This document shows, piece by piece, positions 1 through 6,504 of a stretch of 15,412 nt of DNA. Location of the stretch: assembly GCA_030539985.1 (NCBI GenBank), contig JAUNXD010000018.1, positions 1 to 15,412 on the forward strand, written 5' to 3'. The position numbers and the translations under genes are program-made. The notes under the pieces were generated by a model that did not search any database, was not told the origin of the DNA, and was given only the letters and a program-made list of their open reading frames with translations. How positions within the stretch are numbered: the stretch's first letter is position 1; each line of letters begins with the position of its first letter. This DNA is from Methanobrevibacter sp. (GTDB lineage Archaea; Methanobacteriota; Methanobacteria; Methanobacteriales; Methanobacteriaceae).

Positions 1-34
1 GTTTTTCATAACAGAAATAAAAAGGTTATGTTAT

Positions 35-577
35 ATGGTAAAATGTCCACGATGCGGATATGAAAATTCATCTTCTGCCGTATATTGTGATAACTGTGCC
101 TACTTACTTTCTGACTCACAAGGAAAACTAATTAAAAATTCGAAGAGGAAAAGTAGCTGGAATATGGGCATAGGTAAAAAAATTGTAATAGTGTTGGGAA
201 TTATTGTCATTGCATTTTTATTATTCTCTTTTGTCTACAATAATACTCAGCCGTCTGAACAAGATTCATTAAATGTCATTACTGATGATGGGAGCAATCA
301 CCAAACTTCTTCTTATCCTTATAAAGCCATAATCAAATATGAGGGCAGCTGGTATGCCGAAATGGGTGATCCGAATTACCTCGTAAAAGAATCCGGTTAT
401 GGTTCAAAAACTTTCACTCTCGATTGTGCTGCCTGGGAAAGGATTTCACTTGATGTTCAAAAACAGGATTATGGTGAAAGTGAACTTAAGGTTCAGTTGT
501 TAAGAAATGGTGAAGTTGTAGCTGAAAATTCCACTACAACTGCTAACGGAAGAATTGTAATAAACTACAATTATTAG
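35..577 (+). CDS. Zinc-ribbon single-pass membrane protein
   Basis: Hypothetical protein of 180 residues. The N-terminus is a short zinc ribbon with two CxxC knuckles (C4/C7 and C18/C21). A basic linker (residues 31-49) leads to one hydrophobic membrane segment at about 50-67. The rest (about 95-180) is polar, rich in predicted beta strands and has Gly-Ser-Trp and Asn/Thr-rich stretches. By the positive-inside rule, the zinc ribbon is cytoplasmic and the C-terminal domain extracellular. The ATG at 35 is preceded by AGGTTAT at a 5-base spacing; an ATG at 28 is out of frame. Proteins of this shape (zinc ribbon, membrane helix, small beta domain) recur in Methanobrevibacter genomes as I recall them, but I know no function. 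The stop codon overlaps the stop of the convergent gene by 4 bases. Confidence 0.8.
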   Translation: MVKCPRCGYENSSSAVYCDNCAYLLSDSQGKLIKNSKRKSSWNMGIGKKIVIVLGIIVIAFLLFSFVYNNTQPSEQDSLNVITDDGSNHQTSSYPYKAIIKYEGSWYAEMGDPNYLVKESGYGSKTFTLDCAAWERISLDVQKQDYGESELKVQLLRNGEVVAENSTTTANGRIVINYNY

Positions 578-870
578 AGTTGGTTAACTCTCTGCTCTAG
601 AAGTTCGACCAGTTCATCGGTTTTGTACAGTCTGATTTCCTGTGAATCTTTATCCTTGAATATCTTGATAAAGTTAATCAGGTCATTGCACAGTTGGTCG
701 TATCTAATAGTTAGTGTGTTAAAGTTATTTAACAGTGCAAATGCTTTTTCCTGGTCTAATTTTGGATTGTCCCTTAAAATTCTTTCCATATTGGCAAAAT
801 GGGTTTCAATCATGATTTTATCCTGTTCTAAGATATCCATATATTCTTGAATTTTATTGTCGCTAGCCAT
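574..870 (-). CDS. Small helical protein of unknown function
   Basis: A 98-residue, highly charged protein that reads as nearly all helix, with heptad-like spacing of Leu/Ile/Phe over much of its length (for example around DILEQDKIMIETHF and the C-terminal DELVELLEQRV). It has no cysteines beyond one, no signal peptide and no membrane segment, so it is probably a cytosolic helical bundle or coiled coil. I do not recognise the family. I chose the ATG at 870 because AGTGAT, a near match to the archaeal Shine-Dalgarno, sits just upstream. A GTG at 879 in the same frame lies inside that site and is less likely. It is divergent from atwA and shares an 82-base AT-rich intergenic region with it. Confidence 0.65.
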   Translation of the reverse strand: MASDNKIQEYMDILEQDKIMIETHFANMERILRDNPKLDQEKAFALLNNFNTLTIRYDQLCNDLINFIKIFKDKDSQEIRLYKTDELVELLEQRVNQL

Positions 871-895
871 TTTTATCACTTGTTTTAATATTAAT

Positions 896-952
896 TGTTA
901 ACATATAAATAGTTTCAAAAATATATTTCTATAAATATAAGGGGCATAAATA
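896..952. promoter_or_regulatory. Divergent promoter region of atwA and the small helical gene
   Basis: This AT-rich gap has a TATA-like element, acatataaat, at 901-910. It lies about 43-52 bases before the atwA ATG, which would place the transcript start near 930 and leave a short leader. Read on the minus strand, the same bases give a TATA-like box about 35 bases before the ATG at 870. A second TATA-like stretch at 930-939 is too close to the atwA start to be its main box. AAGGGG at 939-944 is the atwA ribosome binding site (8-base spacing). The promoter call rests on sequence pattern only. Confidence 0.45.
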
Positions 953-2656
953 ATGATAAAAGTTGAAAATGTAAGTAAAGATTATGAACTGGATGATGGA
1001 ACTAAGGTCAAAGCTTTAAAAAATGTCAGTTTTGAAGTTAAGGAAGGTGAAATTCTTGGAATCATGGGTAAAAGTGGTTCCGGAAAGACTACTCTTTTAA
1101 GAGCATTGAGAGGTGTTGAACACATTGATGAAGGAAGCATTGAAGTTGGAGATGCAAAGGTGACTTCAGAATCTTCCCAATTTTATTACAATAACCTCAA
1201 AAAGGAAACTGCAATTCATCTTCAAAGGTCATTCGGAGTATGGCCTGATACCGTAAGGGAGAATGTGCTTCGTAAATTGTATGCCAGAAGATACTTCGAT
1301 GAGGGGGACACCAACTTTGAAGTGGCCGAAAGCGAATTCGGTGATGAGGCCGATGAATTGCTTGAACTTGTTTCACTGACTCATAAAAAGGACCATTACG
1401 CATCAGTTTTAAGTGGTGGTGAAAAACAGAGACTTATCATGGCAAGGCAGCTTGCCAAACAGCCTAAAGCTTTACTTCTCGATGAACCTGCAACCATGGC
1501 ATGCCCTAAAACAAAACAAGAAATATTGGATGCAGTCAAAAAAATCAACAAAGAATTGAATATTACTGTTATTTTAGTATCTCACCTGCCAGATGTTCAA
1601 AAATACCTTGCCGACAGAGTAATCTTGCTTGAAGACGGTGAAATCGTTGATGAAGGAACTCCCAAAAGAATCTGTGACGAGTTCATGGAGGGCATGGATG
1701 ACATTGTTGACATTCAAAACATCTCCACTGATGAGGATGTCATTGATGTCAAGGATGTTTTCAAAAGATTCTACCTGCTTACCGGTGGGGAAGTTCTTGA
1801 AATTGAGGATATAAACTTCAAAGTTCAAAAGGAAAATATCTTAAGTATCATTGGTCCTAGCGGTGCTGGAAAGACCGTACTTTTAAGAATGCTTGGAGGA
1901 CTGGACGATCCCGACAAGGGTGAAGTGCTCTACAAGGTGGAGGATAAATGGGCGGATATCGACATTCCGGGAATGGATCGTATGAAAATACGTTCAAAAC
2001 TGGGTTTCATGCACCAGGAGTTTGCATTGGTTCATTATGCAACTGTATTGAGCCAACTGTCCACAAGACTCGGATATAAAAATCAGGATATAGTTAATGA
2101 AGCGAAGGCAAGGGCTGAGAAATTGGGATTGAGTGAAGAGCTTTTGGATTCATTCTATTTACTGACAGATTTGCCTGAAACCGAAGCAAAAGACCGTTTA
2201 AGACAGGTCGGTCTTGACGGTGAAATCTTGAATGACCTGTTTCCGAGATTCCCTGAAACCGCTACAAAAGAAGCTGTTGCAGATATTTTTGACAGTCTTG
2301 ACTTGGACATGGACATTCTTCACAGAAAATCCTATGAACTGTCAGGCGGTCAGAAGGTACGTGTAATGCTTTCACTGATTTTAATTTCAAAACCTGAATT
2401 CCTGCTTCTTGACGAACCGTTCGGAGACTTGGATCCGGTTACATTGAGGGACGTGACAAATGCCCTTAAGACAATTTCCAAGGATTATGGAATTACCATT
2501 GTAATGATTTCACACAACACTGACTTCATCAAGGAACTTTCCAACAGGGCAGTGTTCATGGATGACGGTAAAATAATTGACGACAGCGAAAACATCGAAG
2601 AGATTGTTGACAATTTCATTGATTTCTGTCATGCAGATTACCTTAAGGGAGATTAG
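953..2656 (+). CDS. atwA: Methyl-coenzyme M reductase system component A2, twin ABC ATPase
   Basis: A 567-residue soluble protein with two ABC ATPase domains and no membrane segment. Domain 1 has Walker A at 39-47 (GKSGSGKTT), signature LSGGE at 153-157 and Walker B LLLDEP at 174-179. Domain 2 has Walker A GPSGAGKT at 301-308, signature LSGGQ at 463-467, Walker B at 483-489 with a normal D-loop (GDLDP), and the switch histidine in ISHNTD. After Walker B, domain 1 reads ATMACPKTK in place of a normal D-loop. That feature and the RSFGVWPDTVREN stretch are what I associate with component A2. In methanogens, A2 is the ATP-binding part of the system that reductively activates methyl-coenzyme M reductase, by bringing the nickel of F430 to Ni(I). 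Length fits the family. It is transcribed with the UspA gene 3 bases downstream. Confidence 0.9.
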   Translation: MIKVENVSKDYELDDGTKVKALKNVSFEVKEGEILGIMGKSGSGKTTLLRALRGVEHIDEGSIEVGDAKVTSESSQFYYNNLKKETAIHLQRSFGVWPDTVRENVLRKLYARRYFDEGDTNFEVAESEFGDEADELLELVSLTHKKDHYASVLSGGEKQRLIMARQLAKQPKALLLDEPATMACPKTKQEILDAVKKINKELNITVILVSHLPDVQKYLADRVILLEDGEIVDEGTPKRICDEFMEGMDDIVDIQNISTDEDVIDVKDVFKRFYLLTGGEVLEIEDINFKVQKENILSIIGPSGAGKTVLLRMLGGLDDPDKGEVLYKVEDKWADIDIPGMDRMKIRSKLGFMHQEFALVHYATVLSQLSTRLGYKNQDIVNEAKARAEKLGLSEELLDSFYLLTDLPETEAKDRLRQVGLDGEILNDLFPRFPETATKEAVADIFDSLDLDMDILHRKSYELSGGQKVRVMLSLILISKPEFLLLDEPFGDLDPVTLRDVTNALKTISKDYGITIVMISHNTDFIKELSNRAVFMDDGKIIDDSENIEEIVDNFIDFCHADYLKGD

Positions 2657-2659
2657 TCG

Positions 2660-3085
2660 ATGTTTGATGTGATTGCAGTTCCTGTCGACGGATCTGAGTA
2701 TGGCTTTAGGGCAGCAGACATCGCCATTGCAATTGCCCAGAGATTCAACTCCAAAATCGCAGCCGTTCATGTTCTTGAGGAGTTTTCATTTAACAGTTAT
2801 GATTCCGAGGAGGATTCTGGTGATGAAATCCTTGCAAGGATTACAAAAAAGGCATCCGAAGTTAATGTTGAGGTTGTTGAACATTTGCTTACTGCCGACC
2901 CTTTAAGAGATATGAAGTTCATCATTGACCAGACCCATGCGGATTTGGTTGTCATTCATGCCCATGGGGCAAACAACAACAGATTTGTGTCATTTGAGGA
3001 GAATAGTGTTTCAGATACACAAATAGGTTCAGTTTCAGAAAGACTTTTAAGAACTTCTGAAGTTCCTGTATTATTGGTGAAATAA
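2660..3085 (+). CDS. Universal stress protein (UspA) family protein
   Basis: A 141-residue single UspA domain. It starts with the usual first strand and acidic residue (IAVPVDGSEYG), has the middle strand VVIHAHG, and ends with GSVSERLLRTSEVPVLLVK, the standard family tail. In ATP-binding members the motif is G-2x-G-9x-G-(S/T). Here the second glycine is replaced (HGANNN) and the loop before GS is longer and acidic, so nucleotide binding is doubtful. The ATG lies 3 bases after the atwA stop, with a GGGAGAT ribosome site inside the end of atwA, so the two are surely one transcript and probably translationally coupled. It may therefore work in the same setting as component A2, but that is inference from position. 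Confidence 0.85.
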   Translation: MFDVIAVPVDGSEYGFRAADIAIAIAQRFNSKIAAVHVLEEFSFNSYDSEEDSGDEILARITKKASEVNVEVVEHLLTADPLRDMKFIIDQTHADLVVIHAHGANNNRFVSFEENSVSDTQIGSVSERLLRTSEVPVLLVK

Positions 3086-3090
3086 TACTT

Positions 3091-3115
3091 AAAAACTTTT
3101 TTTTCTTTTTTTAAT
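3091..3115 (+). terminator. T-tract terminator after the UspA gene
   Basis: An almost pure T-run (3097-3112, one C at 3105) starts about 12 bases after the UspA stop. Oligo-T tracts without a hairpin are the usual intrinsic termination signal in archaea. It separates the atwA transcript from the ferredoxin promoter. Confidence 0.55.
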
Positions 3116-3140
3116 CGGTTATATAGCTATTTTTAACTAA

Positions 3141-3160
3141 ACTTTTAAATAATATAAAAA
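3141..3160 (+). promoter_or_regulatory. TATA-like promoter element for the ferredoxin operon
   Basis: The AT-rich run at 3141-3160 (cttttaaataatataaaa) is a plausible BRE/TATA pair about 50-68 bases before the ferredoxin ATG. It follows the T-tract of the previous operon. A transcript start near 3180 would leave a leader of about 30 bases containing the ribosome site AAAGGAGAT. Only sequence pattern supports this. Confidence 0.4.
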
Positions 3161-3208
3161 ACTAATTATTCATAACATAAATTGTTTATATTAAAAGGAG
3201 ATATTTTT

Positions 3209-3376
3209 ATGATTGTTAAAGATTGGTGCTCATTCTGCGGAGAATGTGCCGGAGTTTGTCCAAGAAATTTAATTCAAGTAAGAGAATACAGCTTAGTATT
3301 TAATGAAGAAGACTGTAAAGAATGCTCAATATGTATTGATGCATGCCCTATTGATGCTTTGGAAAGGGAGGAATGA
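3209..3376 (+). CDS. Small 2[4Fe-4S] ferredoxin
   Basis: A 55-residue ferredoxin with two classic cluster motifs: CSFCGECAGVCP near residues 7-18 and CKECSICIDACP near 37-48. Each CxxCxxC triplet pairs with the distant CP of the other motif to hold two low-potential [4Fe-4S] clusters. The ATG at 3209 is chosen because AAAGGAGAT lies 6-7 bases upstream; the longer TTG reading from 3182 would swallow that site. Its stop lies only 5 bases before the start chosen for the geranylgeranyl reductase, so the two are co-translated. An archaeal geranylgeranyl reductase (Methanosarcina acetivorans) has been shown to work with a specific ferredoxin, so an electron donor role for the next gene is likely. 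Confidence 0.9.
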   Translation: MIVKDWCSFCGECAGVCPRNLIQVREYSLVFNEEDCKECSICIDACPIDALEREE

Positions 3377-3381
3377 TTAAT

Positions 3382-4560
3382 ATGATTGAAACTGATGTAA
3401 TTGTAGTGGGTTCAGGACCTGCAGGTTCAAGCGCAGCAAAACACGCTGCATTAGGTGGAGCAAAAGTAATTTTGATGGATAAGAAATCCGAAATTGGATC
3501 TCCAAAAAGATGTGCTGAAGGAGTTTCAATCCAGGGACTTGAAAAATTGGGCATCGAACCTTCCCCAAGATGGGTCACTCAGGAAATCCAGGGTGTAAGA
3601 ATCCAGACTCCTGATGAAACTGACGTATGGTTGACAAAAGACGAAGTGAAATTGCCTGAAGCAGGTTACATCCTCGAGAGAAAAGTATTCGATAAGCACA
3701 TGGCAATGGATGCTGCAAGAGCAGGTGCTGAAATCAAAATCAAGACATTGGTTACCGGAATTGAAAAAATCGAAAACGGCTACATTGTCGAAACAGAATG
3801 CATGGGCGAAAAAATCGATTACAAATGTAAGATATTGATTGCCGCTGACGGTCCTGAAGGTCACATTGCAAGATGGGCAGGTCTCAAACCGGCCGCAAAA
3901 CCTAAGGAAATGGAATCCGGTGTACAGTACGAAATGTGTAACGTAGAATTTGAAAGACCTGGAGTAATTGAATTTTACTTAGGATCATGCGCTCCTGGAG
4001 GATATGTATGGATTTTCCCTAAAGGTGACGACATTGCAAACGTCGGTTTGGCGATTCTACCTCACAAGGCGGAAAAAACAGCAAAAGAATATCTTGATGA
4101 TTTTGTTGCAAAAAGCCCTTACTTGAAAAACGCACAGGCCGTTGAGTTAAACGTAGGCGGAGACCCTGTTGGAGGAATGACCAAAAAACTTTACGATGAC
4201 AATATAATGGTTGTAGGTGACGCTGCAGGTCAGGTAAATCCATTGACCGGTGGAGGAATCATCTCAGGTATGACCGGTGGAATGTGTGCAGGTCAGGTTG
4301 CAGCTCAGGCCATTAAGGAAGACTGCTCTAAAAAATTCCTCAAACAGTATGATAAAATGGCTCATGAAGAGCTCGACCATGAAATCAAAAGATACAAAAA
4401 GGTACAGGAATACTTGCTTACTTTATCCGATGAGGAATTGGACAGTATCGCACATGCTTTCCAGGGTGAAAGCTTTGATAAAATTTCCACAACCGAAATC
4501 GTTAAGAAATTAATTAAAGTATCTCCAAAAGCATTACTTAAATTAGGTAAATTCGTATAG
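3382..4560 (+). CDS. Digeranylgeranylglycerophospholipid reductase (geranylgeranyl reductase family)
   Basis: An FAD enzyme of 392 residues that saturates the double bonds of the isoprenoid chains of archaeal ether lipids. The N-terminus has the dinucleotide-binding GSGPAG (residues 10-15) after a beta strand, followed by an acidic/basic strand end (LMDKK). The mid-protein GGYVWIFPK is the substrate-pocket motif typical of this family, and GDAAGQVNPLTGGGI is the second FAD motif. Length is normal. There are two ATGs: 3373, which overlaps the ferredoxin stop, and 3382. GGGAGG ends at 3371, one base before the first but 10 bases before the second, so I favour 3382. The upstream ferredoxin is the probable reductant. 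It acts at the cytoplasmic face of the membrane. Confidence 0.9.
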   Translation: MIETDVIVVGSGPAGSSAAKHAALGGAKVILMDKKSEIGSPKRCAEGVSIQGLEKLGIEPSPRWVTQEIQGVRIQTPDETDVWLTKDEVKLPEAGYILERKVFDKHMAMDAARAGAEIKIKTLVTGIEKIENGYIVETECMGEKIDYKCKILIAADGPEGHIARWAGLKPAAKPKEMESGVQYEMCNVEFERPGVIEFYLGSCAPGGYVWIFPKGDDIANVGLAILPHKAEKTAKEYLDDFVAKSPYLKNAQAVELNVGGDPVGGMTKKLYDDNIMVVGDAAGQVNPLTGGGIISGMTGGMCAGQVAAQAIKEDCSKKFLKQYDKMAHEELDHEIKRYKKVQEYLLTLSDEELDSIAHAFQGESFDKISTTEIVKKLIKVSPKALLKLGKFV

Positions 4561-4569
4561 GTGTTTAAA

Positions 4570-5538
4570 TTGATTTTAGTTACTGGTGGGGCAGGTTATA
4601 TTGGTTCCCATACCAATAAGGCCTTGCATAATGCAGGTTATGACACTGTCGTTTTGGATAATCTCACTAAGGGTTATGAGAACTTCGTAAAATGGGGAAA
4701 CCTTGAAAATTATGATATCGGAAGCAGCGATTTAAGTGAAGTCTTTGAAAAGTATGACATAGATGGAGTTATTCACTTTGCAGGATTCATCTCAGTGGCT
4801 GAATCTGTTGAAATGCCTCAAAAATATCTTAAAAACAATTATAAAAATACCTTAAATCTCCTTAAGGTAATGCGCGAGTATAATGTAGACAAATTTATTT
4901 TTTCATCAACTGCTGCGGTTTATGGAAACCCTGAACGCATTCCAATTACAGAAGATACCGCCCAAAAGCCGATAAACCCTTACGGCCACTCAAAATGGTT
5001 GGTTGAAAAGGCACTTGAAAGGGAAGCTGAAAAAGGTGACTTCAATTATGTTGCCTTAAGATACTTCAACGCATCAGGATGTGACTTTGACGGTGAAATC
5101 GGTGAATTGCATGACCCTGAAACCCATCTGATACCATTGATATTGGATGCGGCTATCGGAAAGCGTGACTGCATATATATCTACGGGGATGACTATGACA
5201 CTCCCGACGGAACCTGCATACGTGATTACATTCATGTAAACGACCTTGCCGATGCTCATATCAAGGCATATGAATACTTATGCAATGAAAATGAATCAAA
5301 CGTATTCAATTTGGGTAACGGTCAGGGATTTTCCGTTCGTGAAGTTATTGAAATGTGCAAGAAGGTTACCGGAAGGAACTTTGAGGTTAAGGTTGATGAA
5401 CGCCGTGAAGGAGATCCTGCAAGACTGATTGCAGATTCCTCTAAAATTCAAAACAAACTCGGATGGACTCCTCAATATGATCTCCAACAGATTGTTGAGT
5501 CTGCATGGAAATGGCATCAGAAGATTAATGGAATTTAG
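4570..5538 (+). CDS. galE: UDP-glucose 4-epimerase (extended SDR family)
   Basis: NAD-dependent interconversion of UDP-glucose and UDP-galactose, supplying sugars for surface glycans, pseudomurein or glycolipids. The start MILVTGGAGYIGSH carries the Rossmann GxxGxxG. SSTAAVYG supplies the catalytic Ser/Thr, and the YxxxK catalytic pair is in NPYGHSK. The downstream ALRYFNASG and the GDDYDTPDGTCIRDYIHV stretch are GalE hallmarks. Length (322 residues) is typical. I favour the TTG at 4570: AGGTG at 4559-4563 is then its ribosome site, and the protein starts as GalE proteins usually do. A GTG at 4561 would add three residues (MFK) but consumes that site. A close relative with another sugar specificity cannot be excluded. 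It lies 9 bases after the reductase gene. Confidence 0.88.
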   Translation: MILVTGGAGYIGSHTNKALHNAGYDTVVLDNLTKGYENFVKWGNLENYDIGSSDLSEVFEKYDIDGVIHFAGFISVAESVEMPQKYLKNNYKNTLNLLKVMREYNVDKFIFSSTAAVYGNPERIPITEDTAQKPINPYGHSKWLVEKALEREAEKGDFNYVALRYFNASGCDFDGEIGELHDPETHLIPLILDAAIGKRDCIYIYGDDYDTPDGTCIRDYIHVNDLADAHIKAYEYLCNENESNVFNLGNGQGFSVREVIEMCKKVTGRNFEVKVDERREGDPARLIADSSKIQNKLGWTPQYDLQQIVESAWKWHQKINGI

Positions 5539-5547
5539 GTAATTTTC

Positions 5548-6441
5548 ATGGAAACCGAAAATCATGAATCAAAAATTGATGTCCGTATTATCGTAGGCGG
5601 TTTGGATATTGCACAGCTTGTTTCAAAAGCTGTCAATAATATTCAGCTCGAAAACGATTATAACATTATAGTTTCATCCATTATACCGACAGTTGAACTT
5701 CCTATTGTTAAGAAGGTTGCTTCAGGTGCTGATATCCTGCTGATTGGAGGATACGGTCAGGATGAAACCTACAACATTCTTTTTAATGAACTGAAAACTG
5801 ATTTTAACCATATCGGATTATTCGATTACAACAGCGTTATTGTGGAAGACGGCTCCATTGATTTCAAGCTGGCCGAAAAGGAAATCTTAAATTCAATAAT
5901 TAAATCAACGCTGTCTTATTCTTTGAATTTAATCAACATTCATACCTTGGAAAACAAGCTTATGAAGGTAACTCATAACTATAACAGCCTTTTGGATGAC
6001 TATAATCAGCTCATAAAGGAGCAGGAAGTTTTAACTCGTGAAAACAAGGAATTGCGCGAAGACCTTGATGAGGTAAAATCCGACTATTCTGCATTCAAAC
6101 TGCGTTATGAGGATATCTATTCCAAGGAGATTCTGGAAATATTTAACTTGAATGATTTGTGGCAGGATACCTTCCGCCAGGATTTGGCCGATGAGGAAAG
6201 GATTGTTATAGCCACAAACAGGTTCAAACCCGATAACATTATTGTGGGTCAGGGATTCATTGCAGCACAGTCAAAGCAGAAAGCTGTCGAATGGCTCAAC
6301 ATTGTAAGAACCGCACTGATTTTCGTTGAAGATAATGAGGAAGATTTAAAAAGGGAATTGAACTCTGATAGGGAAAACAAGGTTCCAGAAGTCAATGATG
6401 AATATGAAATTCCAAACACTTTTGAAAACTTTTGGGAATAA
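5548..6441 (+). CDS. Uncharacterised protein with central coiled coil
   Basis: A 297-residue protein I do not recognise. Three parts are visible. Residues about 10-130 alternate strands and helices (for example VRIIVGGLDIAQLV and ADILLIGGYGQ), like an alpha/beta sandwich, but without a P-loop or clear catalytic motif. Residues about 133-190 form a long heptad-patterned coiled coil, rich in Glu/Leu/Asn. Residues about 195-280 form a compact C-terminal domain (with IIVGQGFIAAQSKQKAVEWL), ending in an acidic tail. No signal peptide, membrane segment or cysteine pattern is present. The ATG is preceded by TAGGTAAT, which contains the galE stop; the gap is 9 bases. It is the last gene of the ferredoxin-reductase-galE run. 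A dimeric scaffold or regulatory role is possible but unproven. Confidence 0.75.
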   Translation: METENHESKIDVRIIVGGLDIAQLVSKAVNNIQLENDYNIIVSSIIPTVELPIVKKVASGADILLIGGYGQDETYNILFNELKTDFNHIGLFDYNSVIVEDGSIDFKLAEKEILNSIIKSTLSYSLNLINIHTLENKLMKVTHNYNSLLDDYNQLIKEQEVLTRENKELREDLDEVKSDYSAFKLRYEDIYSKEILEIFNLNDLWQDTFRQDLADEERIVIATNRFKPDNIIVGQGFIAAQSKQKAVEWLNIVRTALIFVEDNEEDLKRELNSDRENKVPEVNDEYEIPNTFENFWE

Positions 6442-6464
6442 AACAATTATTATTTTATACTAGT

Positions 6465-6500
6465 TTTAAGATAATTATAATTATACTATTTTGGGAGTTA
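6465..6500 (+). promoter_or_regulatory. TATA-like promoter element and ribosome site of purF
   Basis: The 63-base gap before purF is almost all A and T. The stretch at 6471-6484 (ataattataattat) is a self-complementary TATA-like run, and GGGAG at 6492-6496 is the ribosome site, 7-8 bases before the ATG at 6505. No T-tract terminator is clear after the previous gene, so some read-through from the galE run is possible. Confidence 0.35.
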
Positions 6501-6504
6501 TCAC

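Noticed and set aside
3526..3864. A 112-codon minus-strand reading frame
   Set aside because: It lies fully inside the geranylgeranyl reductase gene, which has strong family motifs. The minus-strand protein is rich in Phe/Cys/His with no recognisable pattern and no ribosome site.
6471..6484. 14-base self-complementary run before purF as an operator
   Set aside because: It is made only of A and T in a low-complexity stretch, so chance symmetry is likely; kept only as a TATA-like region.
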